Below, piece by piece: positions 51,179-59,682 of a DNA stretch of 64,000 nt (within the stretch, counting starts at the first letter, position 1; each line of letters begins with the position of its first letter). Source of the DNA: CAYNRE01 sp964399535 (GTDB lineage Bacteria > Planctomycetota > Planctomycetia > Pirellulales > CAYNRE01). The position numbers and the translations under genes were made by a program. The notes beneath the pieces are model-generated. The model did no database searches. It saw only the letters and a program-made list of their open reading frames with translations, and was not told where the DNA came from. The stretch spans positions 186,001 to 250,000 of the forward strand of contig CAYNRE010000009.1 of assembly GCA_964399535.1 (NCBI GenBank), in the 5' to 3' direction.

Positions 51179-52612
51179 ATGAGCAGGCTCAATCCAACCG
51201 CGTGGCTATGCAAGGCTCTACTGGGGTTGACGGTGGCGGCAGCCCCCCGGGCGGCATCGATCGCCCGGGCCGATCAGGCAATTTCGAATCCGCTGCGTGG
51301 GGATTCGACTTCCAGCGGCACCGCGGAAGGTGCGAGCGACGCGGCCGATAGCGCGACGACCGCGCCGGATGCGGAACCCCAGCCGACGGAAACCGACGCC
51401 GGGACCAGTGCGACCGACGAGCCGCAGGCCGACGTGGGGGCCCACCGCTTTAAGTCGGCCCGGCGCCGAAGCAGCCGTCCCCGCCAGGGGGTCCAGGTCG
51501 AGCCGGTCGTTGGCGGCCAGCCGCCTGCCGCCGCGCCGCCCGCTCCGGGTGAGCCTGTCGCCAGCCCGCCAAGCGGGGTCGCACCACCGGCCCGAGCGCC
51601 GGTTCGCACCGCGGCTCGTCCCGCGCCGCCTACGCCCGTCGAAGCGGCCGAGCCGCCGCGGCCCGGCGACGCGACGGACCTCGAGGTTCTACGCGACCAC
51701 TATCCCAACGGCCAGGTGAAACTCGAACGCCAGGTGCGGCGCGACGCCGAGGGCGACCCGGTGAATCACGGCCGCTGGATTCACTGGGACGACCAGGGGC
51801 ACCGCATCGGTCGGGGGCAGTTCCAAGACGGCGCCGTCCACGGTCACTGGGTCCGCGTATTTCAAGCGGGCGAGGGAGAACTATTCCAGGGGCCTCTCTT
51901 TCGCCAGTTTCAAGCGCCGTTTACCGCCTCGGCCGATTTCCATGACGGCCGCCTGGACGGAGTTTGGAAAATCACCGATGCCCGCGGCCGGCTGGTGAGC
52001 GAGTGGCACTTTGCCGATGGCCAGCGCGAGGGGATGCTTACCTGGTGGTACCCCTCGGGGCGCAAATGGCGCGAGGTTGAGTACCACGCCAACGAAATCG
52101 ACGGTCCCCTCCGCGAATGGAACGCCGAGGGCCAGTTGATTACCGACCAGCGGTACCTGGCCGGTCGCCGCTGGACCAAGCAGGCCCAGTGGTATCCCAA
52201 CGGCAAGAAACGCAGTGAAGGCCAGTACCTGCTGCCGCGCGAAGTCACCGAATCGACCTACGACTTCTGGAACGGAATTGCCCGAATCGAGATCACCGGA
52301 GCCGAGGGCGAACTCGAGCGCCACGGCCAATACGCCGCCTGGTTCCCGACCGGCCAGACCCAGGTTTCGGGCACCTACCACTTCGATCAGCCCGAGGGCG
52401 AATTCACCTGGTGGCATGGCAACGGCCAGATCGCGGCCCGGGGCCTGTACTCGGCCGGGGCCCAAGTGGGCCAGTGGAACTGGTGGGATCGGCAGGGCCA
52501 GTTGGCCAGCCGCGAGCAGTTCGGCCCCGAGCGGGCTCCGCATCTGGCCCGCAATCCCCAGGCTGAAAGCGGCGAGCCGAGGTCGCCCCGCGCGGGGGTC
52601 GCGCGCCATTAG
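51179..52612 (+). CDS. Secreted protein with MORN/YwqK-type repeats
   Basis: 477 residues from the ATG at 51179. A short signal peptide (AWLCKALLGLTVAAAPRAASIARA) leads to a 120-residue low-complexity Ala/Pro/Arg-rich linker. From about residue 175 to 450 there are repeated beta-hairpin units of the MORN/YwqK type, recognised by DHYPNGQVKLERQVRR, TWWYPSGRKWREVEYHAN, QWYPNGKKRSEGQYL, AWFPTGQTQVSGTYHF and WWHGNGQIAARGLYSAG. These repeats form an extended beta-rod used for binding. Exported; probably cell-surface interaction. The next gene on the same strand is a TrmH methyltransferase 152 bp away. Confidence 0.9.
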   Translation: MSRLNPTAWLCKALLGLTVAAAPRAASIARADQAISNPLRGDSTSSGTAEGASDAADSATTAPDAEPQPTETDAGTSATDEPQADVGAHRFKSARRRSSRPRQGVQVEPVVGGQPPAAAPPAPGEPVASPPSGVAPPARAPVRTAARPAPPTPVEAAEPPRPGDATDLEVLRDHYPNGQVKLERQVRRDAEGDPVNHGRWIHWDDQGHRIGRGQFQDGAVHGHWVRVFQAGEGELFQGPLFRQFQAPFTASADFHDGRLDGVWKITDARGRLVSEWHFADGQREGMLTWWYPSGRKWREVEYHANEIDGPLREWNAEGQLITDQRYLAGRRWTKQAQWYPNGKKRSEGQYLLPREVTESTYDFWNGIARIEITGAEGELERHGQYAAWFPTGQTQVSGTYHFDQPEGEFTWWHGNGQIAARGLYSAGAQVGQWNWWDRQGQLASREQFGPERAPHLARNPQAESGEPRSPRAGVARH

Positions 52613-52764
52613 GCAGGCTCCTCTCTGGCGGCTGACAAGCGCGCGGTTGCCGCCGCGCCTTGAGCCGGCCACGGCCGCCTGCCAGACTAAAGCCGCCGCG
52701 AGGCCTCTTCTCGCGGGCCAGACGCAACTGGGCAATCGGTTTCCGATCGCCTTGGCGGAGATTC

Positions 52765-53568
52765 ATGGCAGCCGCCGAAATTACCAGTCTGCAGAATCCC
52801 CAGATCAAACGGGCGATTCACCTGCGCGAGGCCCGGCAGCGCGCCAAACAGGGGCTGATCCTCATCGAGGGCCGGCGTGAACTCGCCCGAGCGATCGCCT
52901 CGGGCGTGGTGCCCGAGCGGCTTTTCTACCTGGCTTCACTCGCCGGCGAGCTCGACGAATGCCTGGACGCGGCGGAGCGGGCAGGTGCCGAGCTTTGCCC
53001 CGTGTCGGCGCCGGTCTATGAAAAGCTGGCCTTTGGCCGACGCACCGAGGGACTGGTCGCCGTGGCCCCCACCCCCATTCGTCGGCTCGACGATCTGCGC
53101 TTGCCTCCTGGGCCGCTGGTGGCAGTGCTCGATGGGGTGGAAAAGCCGGGGAACGTCGGCGCCGTGTTCCGCTCGGCCGATGCCGCCGGCGTGTCGGCCG
53201 TGGTGCTGGCCGATCCGGGTACCGACCTGTTCAATCCCCAGACCATACGTGCCAGCTTGGGGGCGGTGTTCACCTTGCCCGCGGCCACCGGCCCGTCGAG
53301 CGAAGTGCTCGCCTGGCTGCGCAGCCAAAGCCTCCAGGTCTACGTCGCTCGGGTCGATGCCGAGCGGTCGTATTTCGAGTGCGATTTGGCTCGGGGGACC
53401 GCGCTTGTGCTGGGCAGCGAAGCCGCGGGGCTGTCGCCGCTTTGGCAGGGCGACGACCTGGTGCCGATCGGCCTGCCGATGCTGGGTCAGGTCGACAGTT
53501 TGAACGTATCAGCGGCCGCCGCCGCGCTGTTTTTCGAAGCGCTTCGCCAGCGCCAGGCTCGCGTCTGA
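52765..53568 (+). CDS. TrmH-family (SpoU) RNA 2'-O-methyltransferase
   Basis: 267 residues from the ATG at 52765 with GGAG upstream. The N-terminal substrate-binding domain has IEGRRELARAIASG and AFGRRTEGLVAVA; the SPOUT catalytic domain has the three knotted motifs: EKPGNVGAVFRSADAAG (motif 1), VLGSEAAGLS (motif 2) and LGQVDSLNVSAAAAALFFEAL (motif 3). It methylates the ribose 2'-OH of a tRNA or rRNA nucleotide; the substrate is not fixed by sequence. Cytosolic. Confidence 0.93.
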   Translation: MAAAEITSLQNPQIKRAIHLREARQRAKQGLILIEGRRELARAIASGVVPERLFYLASLAGELDECLDAAERAGAELCPVSAPVYEKLAFGRRTEGLVAVAPTPIRRLDDLRLPPGPLVAVLDGVEKPGNVGAVFRSADAAGVSAVVLADPGTDLFNPQTIRASLGAVFTLPAATGPSSEVLAWLRSQSLQVYVARVDAERSYFECDLARGTALVLGSEAAGLSPLWQGDDLVPIGLPMLGQVDSLNVSAAAAALFFEALRQRQARV

Positions 53569-53610
53569 TTCCCCCCGCCCAGCGGCCCCGGTGCCCGGCC
53601 CAGGAACAAG

Positions 53611-54699
53611 CTACGGGGAGACGTCCTGGTTCAATTCGTCCAGGGTGCTCAAGATGGCGGCGGCGCCAATCGAGCTACCGGCGCCGATGGAGCCACCCGC
53701 GTCGGCCGAGATAACCGACTGACCCGAGCTGGGTGCGAGAAATTCTTTCAGCTCGATCATGGCCGGAGCACACAAAAGAATGATCGCGGCCGGCGCGAAG
53801 CAGAACATGAGCGGGAAGACCAGCTTTACCGGGGCCTTGTTGGCCTGGGTCATGGCCTCTTGCTTGCGGAGCGAACGCAGGTGATCGGCCTGGTGCAAAA
53901 GCGAGCCCGCCAGTTTGGTTCCCAGCCGTTCGCTCCGAGTGAGCACCGCCGCGAGCTGCTTGACCTCGCGCACATCGACCCGCGAAGCCATGTCGGTGAG
54001 GGCCGGCTCCAAGCCGCCGATGGCGGTTTGCCGCTCCAAAATCCGCAGCTCTTCAGCCAAGGCCGGGCAGTGACTCATTTGCCGGGCCACATAGGTCAAG
54101 CTTTCGCCCAGGGGCAAGCCGCCCCCGACGCACATGCTGAGCATGTCAAGCGCATCGGGCAGGGCCCGGCGCAGCGCCTGCTGACGCTGGCGGCGGCGGA
54201 AAAAGACCCACAGCCGGGGCGTGATCGAGAGCACGGCGGCAGCCAGGGCCCCGCCGATCCAGATGTGCACCCCGTAGCTGCTGGGTAGCGCCAGCGCAGC
54301 CAGCCCCGCCACGACCAGCGGCGCTACCAACAACACGAACCGCAAGGCGTAGAGCGAGGTCGAGGCGCTCGGCTCGTACAGGCCGGCCCCGCGAAGCAGC
54401 TTGCGGAAGTCTTTCTTTTCCTGGGCCGACTCGGGAATCTGAGCGGCCAGGGCCTCGGTCCAATCGCCAAACCAGCCGCGGCGATCGGCCTCGTCGTCGC
54501 CCGGCGTGCCCGGGCGCTTTCCGGCGATCAGAAACCGGCGCCCGGCGACCCACACGCTCAGCGCGGTGACCGCGAAGGTAAGCACCGCCAGGAAACCCGC
54601 CCCGGCGGGGGCCGGGAGCTGCCCGGCGGGCTCGGCCGCGGTGGTGCTGGTCAGAACGACGGGGGTCAGGTCCGAGGTGCCAGGCAGCGTTTCGTTCAT
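53611..54699 (-). CDS. tadC: Type II/IV secretion F-domain protein (TadC)
   Basis: 362 residues from the ATG at 54699. Three or four membrane segments (AGFLAVLTFAVTALSVWVAG; ALRFVLLVAPLVVAGLAALALP; AAAVLSITPRLWVFF; and LMFCFAPAAIILLCAPAMI) flank a cytosolic type II secretion F domain (about 165-305) with ALPDALDMLSMCVGGGLPLG and LGTKLAGSLLHQADHLRSL. It is a platform protein of the Tad (Flp) pilus machine. It is transcribed leftward 75 bp after tadB, last of the visible tad genes. No pilin, TadZ or secretin gene is in the window. Confidence 0.9.
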   Translation of the reverse strand: MNETLPGTSDLTPVVLTSTTAAEPAGQLPAPAGAGFLAVLTFAVTALSVWVAGRRFLIAGKRPGTPGDDEADRRGWFGDWTEALAAQIPESAQEKKDFRKLLRGAGLYEPSASTSLYALRFVLLVAPLVVAGLAALALPSSYGVHIWIGGALAAAVLSITPRLWVFFRRRQRQQALRRALPDALDMLSMCVGGGLPLGESLTYVARQMSHCPALAEELRILERQTAIGGLEPALTDMASRVDVREVKQLAAVLTRSERLGTKLAGSLLHQADHLRSLRKQEAMTQANKAPVKLVFPLMFCFAPAAIILLCAPAMIELKEFLAPSSGQSVISADAGGSIGAGSSIGAAAILSTLDELNQDVSP

Positions 54700-54774
54700 T
54701 GCAAGTGGTTTCCGCAAGGTGAAAGACAGACCGACCGCACGCCGGGGCTTTTCGCCGGCTCGGCAACCCGGTAC

Positions 54775-55683
54775 TTAGAACTCGATTCGCAACAGTCGGG
54801 TTACCCAAACAATGCCCAGCAGTTGCAGCCCCGCGGCCGTGGCCAACAGCGACGGACCCCAGGGGTGCTCGAAGAACATCTGCAGATACTCGGGCTGCAT
54901 ATACGAGAGCAGCGCTACGGCCACGATCGTGGCCAGCACCAACCCCATGGCCGACAGCCGGCTGCCGGCGGTAACCGATTGCAAGTGGCCGTAGAAACCG
55001 AGTCGCTCGCGCGAGGCCAGCGACAACCGCTCGACCAACAGGCCTAAATTGCCCCCGCTTTGGCGGTGCACTCCGGCGGCGGCCGCCAGTACCCGCATTT
55101 CGGTTAAGGGAACCCGCTCGACCAGGCGCTCGAGCACTCGCTGCGGCACCTGGCCCAAACGCAATTGGGCCGCGGCGTCGGCAAACTCGAGCGACAGCGG
55201 CTCGAGCTCTTGCCGGGCTACCTCCTCGCTGGCTTGTTCCAGATTGCGGCCTGCCCGCACGGCGTCGGCCAATACGTCGAGCGCCTCGGGCAACTGCTTG
55301 CGCATTTGGCCCAGGCGCCGCTGGCGCAGCACGCCAAGCGCGACCAGTGGCAACACGGGGCCAAGCGTCGCGCCCGCGGCGGCTCCCCACACCGAATCGA
55401 CGAGCGCCAGGGGAACGGCGCAGCCAACCACCGCCAGCCCCCCGGCCAGCGCCACCAGGGCGGCGGGGGAAATGGGGGTGCCGGCCTGCTGCAACAGCCG
55501 CCACAGCCAACGGTCGATCCAGTGGTCGCCCCAGGGGCTCGCCGGCCTGCGAGGATCATCCTCACCGGGCGCTGCGATGGGCTGCTGGCGGACCCGCCAG
55601 TCGTAAAGGGCCAGCCCCGTCGCTGCCACGGCCAGACTGGTCGTGACGAATACCAACAGCACAACAAGCATCAGTGCTGACAC
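54775..55683 (-). CDS. tadB: Type II/IV secretion F-domain protein (TadB)
   Basis: 302 residues from a GTG at 55683 (an ATG 12 bp in is an alternative), GGAG about 11 nt upstream. N-terminal helix (LVVLLVFVTTSLAVAATGLAL), then a second pair near ALVALAGGLAVVGCAVPLAL, then the cytosolic F domain with QLPEALDVLADAVRAGRNLE and AAAAGVHRQSGGNLGLLVER, and C-terminal helices (LVLATIVAVALLSYM; LLATAAGLQLLGIVWVTRLL). It partners TadC in the inner-membrane platform energised by the TadA ATPase. It lies 68 bp after tadA. Confidence 0.9.
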   Translation of the reverse strand: MSALMLVVLLVFVTTSLAVAATGLALYDWRVRQQPIAAPGEDDPRRPASPWGDHWIDRWLWRLLQQAGTPISPAALVALAGGLAVVGCAVPLALVDSVWGAAAGATLGPVLPLVALGVLRQRRLGQMRKQLPEALDVLADAVRAGRNLEQASEEVARQELEPLSLEFADAAAQLRLGQVPQRVLERLVERVPLTEMRVLAAAAGVHRQSGGNLGLLVERLSLASRERLGFYGHLQSVTAGSRLSAMGLVLATIVAVALLSYMQPEYLQMFFEHPWGPSLLATAAGLQLLGIVWVTRLLRIEF

Positions 55684-55751
55684 GATTGGGGGTTCTCCTT
55701 CGGGCGGAATCAACAGTCCTGCGGCAGTGGGTCGACTCAGCGCATCGGCGG

Positions 55752-57107
55752 CTAGATCGTGCCCTCGGTAAACCAATCGGCGTCGATCTCAATGCCCTGT
55801 TCGGCCAACCGGCTGAGAAGCGCGGGCCGCCGGCCCGTGGCGTAAAAGCTGCCGCGGGCACGGCCCAGGTCGTCCAGGCCCGATTGGCGGAAGCCGAACA
55901 GTTCGGTCAGTTCGTACTGGCCCTCGGCCAACCCGCTCAGCTCGGCCACCCGCAGCACTCGGCGAACGCCCCCTTTGAGCCGGGCCAGGTGCACCACCAG
56001 CGTTATGGCCGAGCTGATGTAGCGTTGCACCACGCTGATCGGCAGTTCCAGGCCGGCCATGCTCACCATGACCTCGAGCCGGGCCAGCGCGTCGCGGGCG
56101 TCGTTGGCGTGAATCGTGGTCATCGATCCTTCGTGCCCCGTGTTCATGGCCTGGAGCATATCGAGCGCCTCGGGACCGCGAACCTCGCCTACGATGATGC
56201 GGTCGGGCCGCATTCGCAGGCTGTTGCGAACCATGTCGCGAGCCGAGATTTCGCCGTAGCCCTCGTGATTCACCGGCCGGGTTTCGAGCCGCACCACGTG
56301 ACGCCGCTGGAGTTTCAACTCGGCCGAGTCTTCGATGGTGACCAATCGCTCGCCGCCGGGAACGAATCGCGAAAGGCAATTGAGCAGCGTGGTTTTTCCG
56401 GCACCGGCGCCGCCGCTAATCAGCAGGTTGATCCGCCCTTGGATCGCGGCCTGCAAGAATCGTACGATCGGCTCCGCCACCGCCTCCCGCGAAAGCAAGT
56501 CTTCCATTTCCAAGGGCCGGGCACCGAAACGGCGGATCGACAAAGTGGGGCCATTGAGCGCCAGCGGCGGAATTACCGCGTTCACGCGGGATCCGTCGGC
56601 CAACCGGGCATCGACCATCGGCGACAGCTCGTCGACCCGACGGCCGACCCGGGCCACGACCCGCTGAATGGTTTGCAGCAGGTGGGCATCGTCGGCGAAT
56701 ACGGTGCCCGTCAGCTCCAACTGCCCGCTGCGCTCGACATAAACCTCTTGCGGGCCATTGACCAGAATATCGGTCACTTCCGGGTCGGCCAGGTAGGGCT
56801 CCAGCGGCCCCAGGCCAAACGATTCGGCTACCAGCTCTTCGAGTAGCTGGGCGGCTTCGGTCGCCGACAGCTCTCCGCCCCGCTCGTCCAGGAGTTGCAC
56901 CGCCAGGGCGCGAACGTTGGCCTCGAGCCGGGCCTGATCCCACTGGGCAATCCGCGACAAGTCGAGCGATTCGATCAGTTGTCGGTGCAATTGGGTCTTC
57001 AACTTCTGAAAACCGGTTGCATCGAGCCGGGCAGTCTCGGCCGGGGCCGGGGGAACGACCGTGCCCCGCTCGGGCGAACCACGGTGAGCGAATCGTGCCA
57101 AGTTCAT
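55752..57107 (-). CDS. tadA: CpaF/TadA secretion ATPase
   Basis: 451 residues from the ATG at 57107. The N-terminal domain (about 30-200) has VTDILVNGPQEVYVERSGQL, typical of CpaF. The ATPase domain has Walker A GGAGAGKTT (232-240), the Asp box TIEDSAELKLQRRHVVRLE, Walker B RPDRIIVGEVRGPEALDML and the His box TGHEGSMTTIHAND. It powers assembly or secretion of a Tad (Flp) pilus at the inner membrane. First of the three contiguous tad genes, transcribed leftward; the permuted-papain gene lies 269 bp upstream on the same strand. Confidence 0.93.
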   Translation of the reverse strand: MNLARFAHRGSPERGTVVPPAPAETARLDATGFQKLKTQLHRQLIESLDLSRIAQWDQARLEANVRALAVQLLDERGGELSATEAAQLLEELVAESFGLGPLEPYLADPEVTDILVNGPQEVYVERSGQLELTGTVFADDAHLLQTIQRVVARVGRRVDELSPMVDARLADGSRVNAVIPPLALNGPTLSIRRFGARPLEMEDLLSREAVAEPIVRFLQAAIQGRINLLISGGAGAGKTTLLNCLSRFVPGGERLVTIEDSAELKLQRRHVVRLETRPVNHEGYGEISARDMVRNSLRMRPDRIIVGEVRGPEALDMLQAMNTGHEGSMTTIHANDARDALARLEVMVSMAGLELPISVVQRYISSAITLVVHLARLKGGVRRVLRVAELSGLAEGQYELTELFGFRQSGLDDLGRARGSFYATGRRPALLSRLAEQGIEIDADWFTEGTI

Positions 57108-57293
57108 AGGCGGCCTCTCCCAGGGAAACCCCGCTTCCCGTCGAGGGAATTCGGGTCGGAGAGAGGATCAAGCATTTCGCGTGCCCGGCCCGATCGCGAC
57201 CGCGCTCGGATTCCTCGCGGCTTCGAACTGCCGGGCGCCAGCCGCACAACCACTACCACCGCTCGCGGCCATCCGGCCAGCGGCGCCGAGCGT

Positions 57294-57341
57294 GTTGCCC
57301 GAGGGCATCGGCCTGCCACACACGTTGCCCGGGGGCAACGG
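57294..57341 (-). repeat. Pair of 18-bp near-identical units with a hairpin
   Basis: GTTGCCCGAGGGCATCGG (57294-57311) and GTTGCCCGGGGGCAACGG (57324-57341), 30 bp apart. The second also forms a perfect 8-bp hairpin (57323-57330 with 57333-57340). There is no T tract. It lies between the papain-like gene stop and tadA start, within a 269-bp gap that must hold the tad promoter. Confidence 0.5.
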
Positions 57342-57376
57342 GCCCGTGGTCTCGCGTTAAACGGCGCGGGGGGCGA

Positions 57377-59431
57377 CTAGCGATCCTGCCCCAGCACGGT
57401 CGAACCGGCCGCCTCGAAGAAACGGTCGTCGAGCTGCTGCCGCCCCGCCGATATGGCCGCGGCCACCAATTGGCGGCGCAGTTCGCGCGGGCTGAGTTGG
57501 CCCGTGGTGAAGCGACGATACAGGTCCGCGTAGCGCGATCGCAGGCGGCGCACCTGGGCTAACTGGTCGCGGCTAAGCCCCTGCCGGCGCAGTTCCGACT
57601 CACTCCCCCCCCGGAGCGCCTCGCGGGCGGCGACGAACTCCCGGCTTGCTCCCTGGGCGATTTCATCCAGTGTTTCGATCACGGCCGAGGTCTTGGCCGC
57701 GGCTACCAGGTCGGTATCGGCGCTTACGCCTGCCGCGCCGGCCAAGGTCCGCGCCAAGAGGCGGTTCCAGCGCGAAGCCTCGGCCAGGCGCTGGGTCAGC
57801 GACTGAGTCCAGGTGGGCGAAGGCCGCAGCCGCTGCTCCACGATCTGGCGGGCGAAATGGTCATACACCGCTTCTTCGATCTCGCGGGTCGGGTCGTACA
57901 TCGGTTCGCTACGGCCCACCAGCTCCAACTCCGGCGAAAACAGCGCCCCGCTGGGGGAAACGAAATCACGCCCGACCGACATGCCGAGCTGGGCCACGTT
58001 TTCCAGGGCGTAACCCCCGGCCGGGTACTCCGGCACGGGAAAGAATTCGGTCCGCGGCCTGTCGGCGGCCTGGGCACAAAGCAGTAGTAGTCCAGCACAA
58101 TAGGTCTTGATCTTCACCCCCGCCAATGGCTTGCCGGCCAGCTCCTCGATTCGCTCGGTGCGAAAATTGAGATCGAACTCGATTTCATTGCCGATCACCG
58201 AGCGGGCTGCTTCGGCCATCGCGCCGCGCACCTCGGGGTCGCGGTGGCGAAGAAACACGTAATGCAGCGTCCGCTGCAGAAAGATTTCGACGTTCGTGGC
58301 CGGCATGTGGGTTCCATGCTCGGGTAGGTCGACCACGACCAGCCGCCGTTTGCCGTCGCCTGCCGTTTCCAGGGCCACCACGCCCACGTGGGTAAACAGG
58401 CCCGGAGACAGGTCGGTGAACAGGTTAAACGGCGAGGGATTCCGCATCAGCAGCCAATCGCCCGGCTGAAGTTCGAATCGCCCCAGCCGAAACGATTCGT
58501 CTTCCAACCCCTGCTGGGCCCGACGCTGAAGCCAGGCCAAATGGTCGTCGAGCTCGCGCGTTTGCTCGGCCGTAAGCCGCCGGGAAGCCAGGGGCTCGAG
58601 ACGCGCGCGAAGCACCGCGGCCGTAATGGCCGGAGCGGGCAGTTCCTCGGCCTGGCCAGGGCGCGGATCCTGGGGTAATCCCAAGCGGCGAATGGTCCGC
58701 GCCGCGGCCAGCACCTGGCCCGTTTCCAGCCCGCTTTGCCCCAGGTAGGCAGCCACTTCATCCAGAGCGTCGAGTTGGCCGGTCTCGGCGACCAGACGTA
58801 GCGCGTCTCCGGCGAAACGGGCCGCCGCTGGGTCGCTGCGCAGCGCCGCGGGGTCGAGCACGGTCTTGGCCATGACCAGCGCGCCCACCTCGCTGCGGTA
58901 GTCGATCAGTGCGTCGAGCAGCGCGGCTCGCGTCTGAGGGTCGCTTCGATATCGGGTCCAAGCCTGCTGCAGCACATCGACCAGCGTGTAGCGCAATCGC
59001 CCCGCCAGACCGAGCAGCCGATGATTGGTGCTCAGGTAGCGCCGCAGCGTGGCCCGGGCTTGCTCGACCTCGTCGGTGGTACCCGCTTCGCGATCCAGCG
59101 GCCCGAACTGCGGCTGGGAAAACTGGCCCCGCAGCTTCAAGCAACGGTCTTCCAGCAGCGTCACGCGCTGGTGGGCCGAAAGCAGATGCCGAAGCTGGTT
59201 GGCCGGGTTGCTGGTGCGCGACCAGGCTCGCTCGGCGGCCTGGCGGTCGACCGCCGCGGTTAATTGTTCGATCGGCAGGGCCGGCGGTTCGCGAAAGCCT
59301 TCGGCCTCGACGGGAACCGCTCCTTCCAGAGCAGTCACGGCATCGACCAGCGGATCGCCCGCCAGGGCAGCCTGCGAGGCGAGCAACAGCCAGACCAGCA
59401 TCGCGCGCGGCGAGATGCGCCCCCAAACCAT
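57377..59431 (-). CDS. Exported permuted-papain (YiiX/NlpC-P60-like) hydrolase
   Basis: 684 residues from the ATG at 59431 with GGAG 8 nt upstream. A signal peptide (RAMLVWLLLASQAALAG) leads to a long helical N-terminal part (about 30-310, many Leu/Arg-rich helices). Residues about 320-460 form a permuted papain-like fold: PGDWLLMRN, His348 in FTHVGVVALE and Cys445 in TYCAGLLLLC, the order (His first, then Cys) typical of YiiX-type amidases. The C-terminal part (about 470-680) is again helical. Likely a periplasmic amidase or peptidase acting on peptidoglycan or a lipopeptide. The long N-terminal extension is not found in small YiiX proteins. It precedes the tad genes on the same strand. Confidence 0.8.
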   Translation of the reverse strand: MVWGRISPRAMLVWLLLASQAALAGDPLVDAVTALEGAVPVEAEGFREPPALPIEQLTAAVDRQAAERAWSRTSNPANQLRHLLSAHQRVTLLEDRCLKLRGQFSQPQFGPLDREAGTTDEVEQARATLRRYLSTNHRLLGLAGRLRYTLVDVLQQAWTRYRSDPQTRAALLDALIDYRSEVGALVMAKTVLDPAALRSDPAAARFAGDALRLVAETGQLDALDEVAAYLGQSGLETGQVLAAARTIRRLGLPQDPRPGQAEELPAPAITAAVLRARLEPLASRRLTAEQTRELDDHLAWLQRRAQQGLEDESFRLGRFELQPGDWLLMRNPSPFNLFTDLSPGLFTHVGVVALETAGDGKRRLVVVDLPEHGTHMPATNVEIFLQRTLHYVFLRHRDPEVRGAMAEAARSVIGNEIEFDLNFRTERIEELAGKPLAGVKIKTYCAGLLLLCAQAADRPRTEFFPVPEYPAGGYALENVAQLGMSVGRDFVSPSGALFSPELELVGRSEPMYDPTREIEEAVYDHFARQIVEQRLRPSPTWTQSLTQRLAEASRWNRLLARTLAGAAGVSADTDLVAAAKTSAVIETLDEIAQGASREFVAAREALRGGSESELRRQGLSRDQLAQVRRLRSRYADLYRRFTTGQLSPRELRRQLVAAAISAGRQQLDDRFFEAAGSTVLGQDR

Positions 59432-59682
59432 TTCACAAACTCCGGACGGCAGGGCCAACAGGCGGCGGGCCACCAACCCCGCCTCGAGATGCGGGGCGGC
59501 GGCCATGGAACATATAGGTCATCCGGCGAATCCGCGGGGTCCGGTCCCGCTCGCCGAGTTTCCGTTACGACCGCTACGATCCCCCCGAGCCGCGGCCGTG
59601 GCGGCGCCGTGCGCTGCCCGAACCGATTCAAGTGCGGCGCCCACCCCCGGGGGCGGTTTCAGCGTTCCGCCACGGGGTCGCG

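Noticed and set aside
57323..57340. Intrinsic terminator before the papain-like gene
   Set aside because: Perfect 8-bp hairpin but no T tract on either strand and a 2-nt loop; it is more likely part of the repeat.
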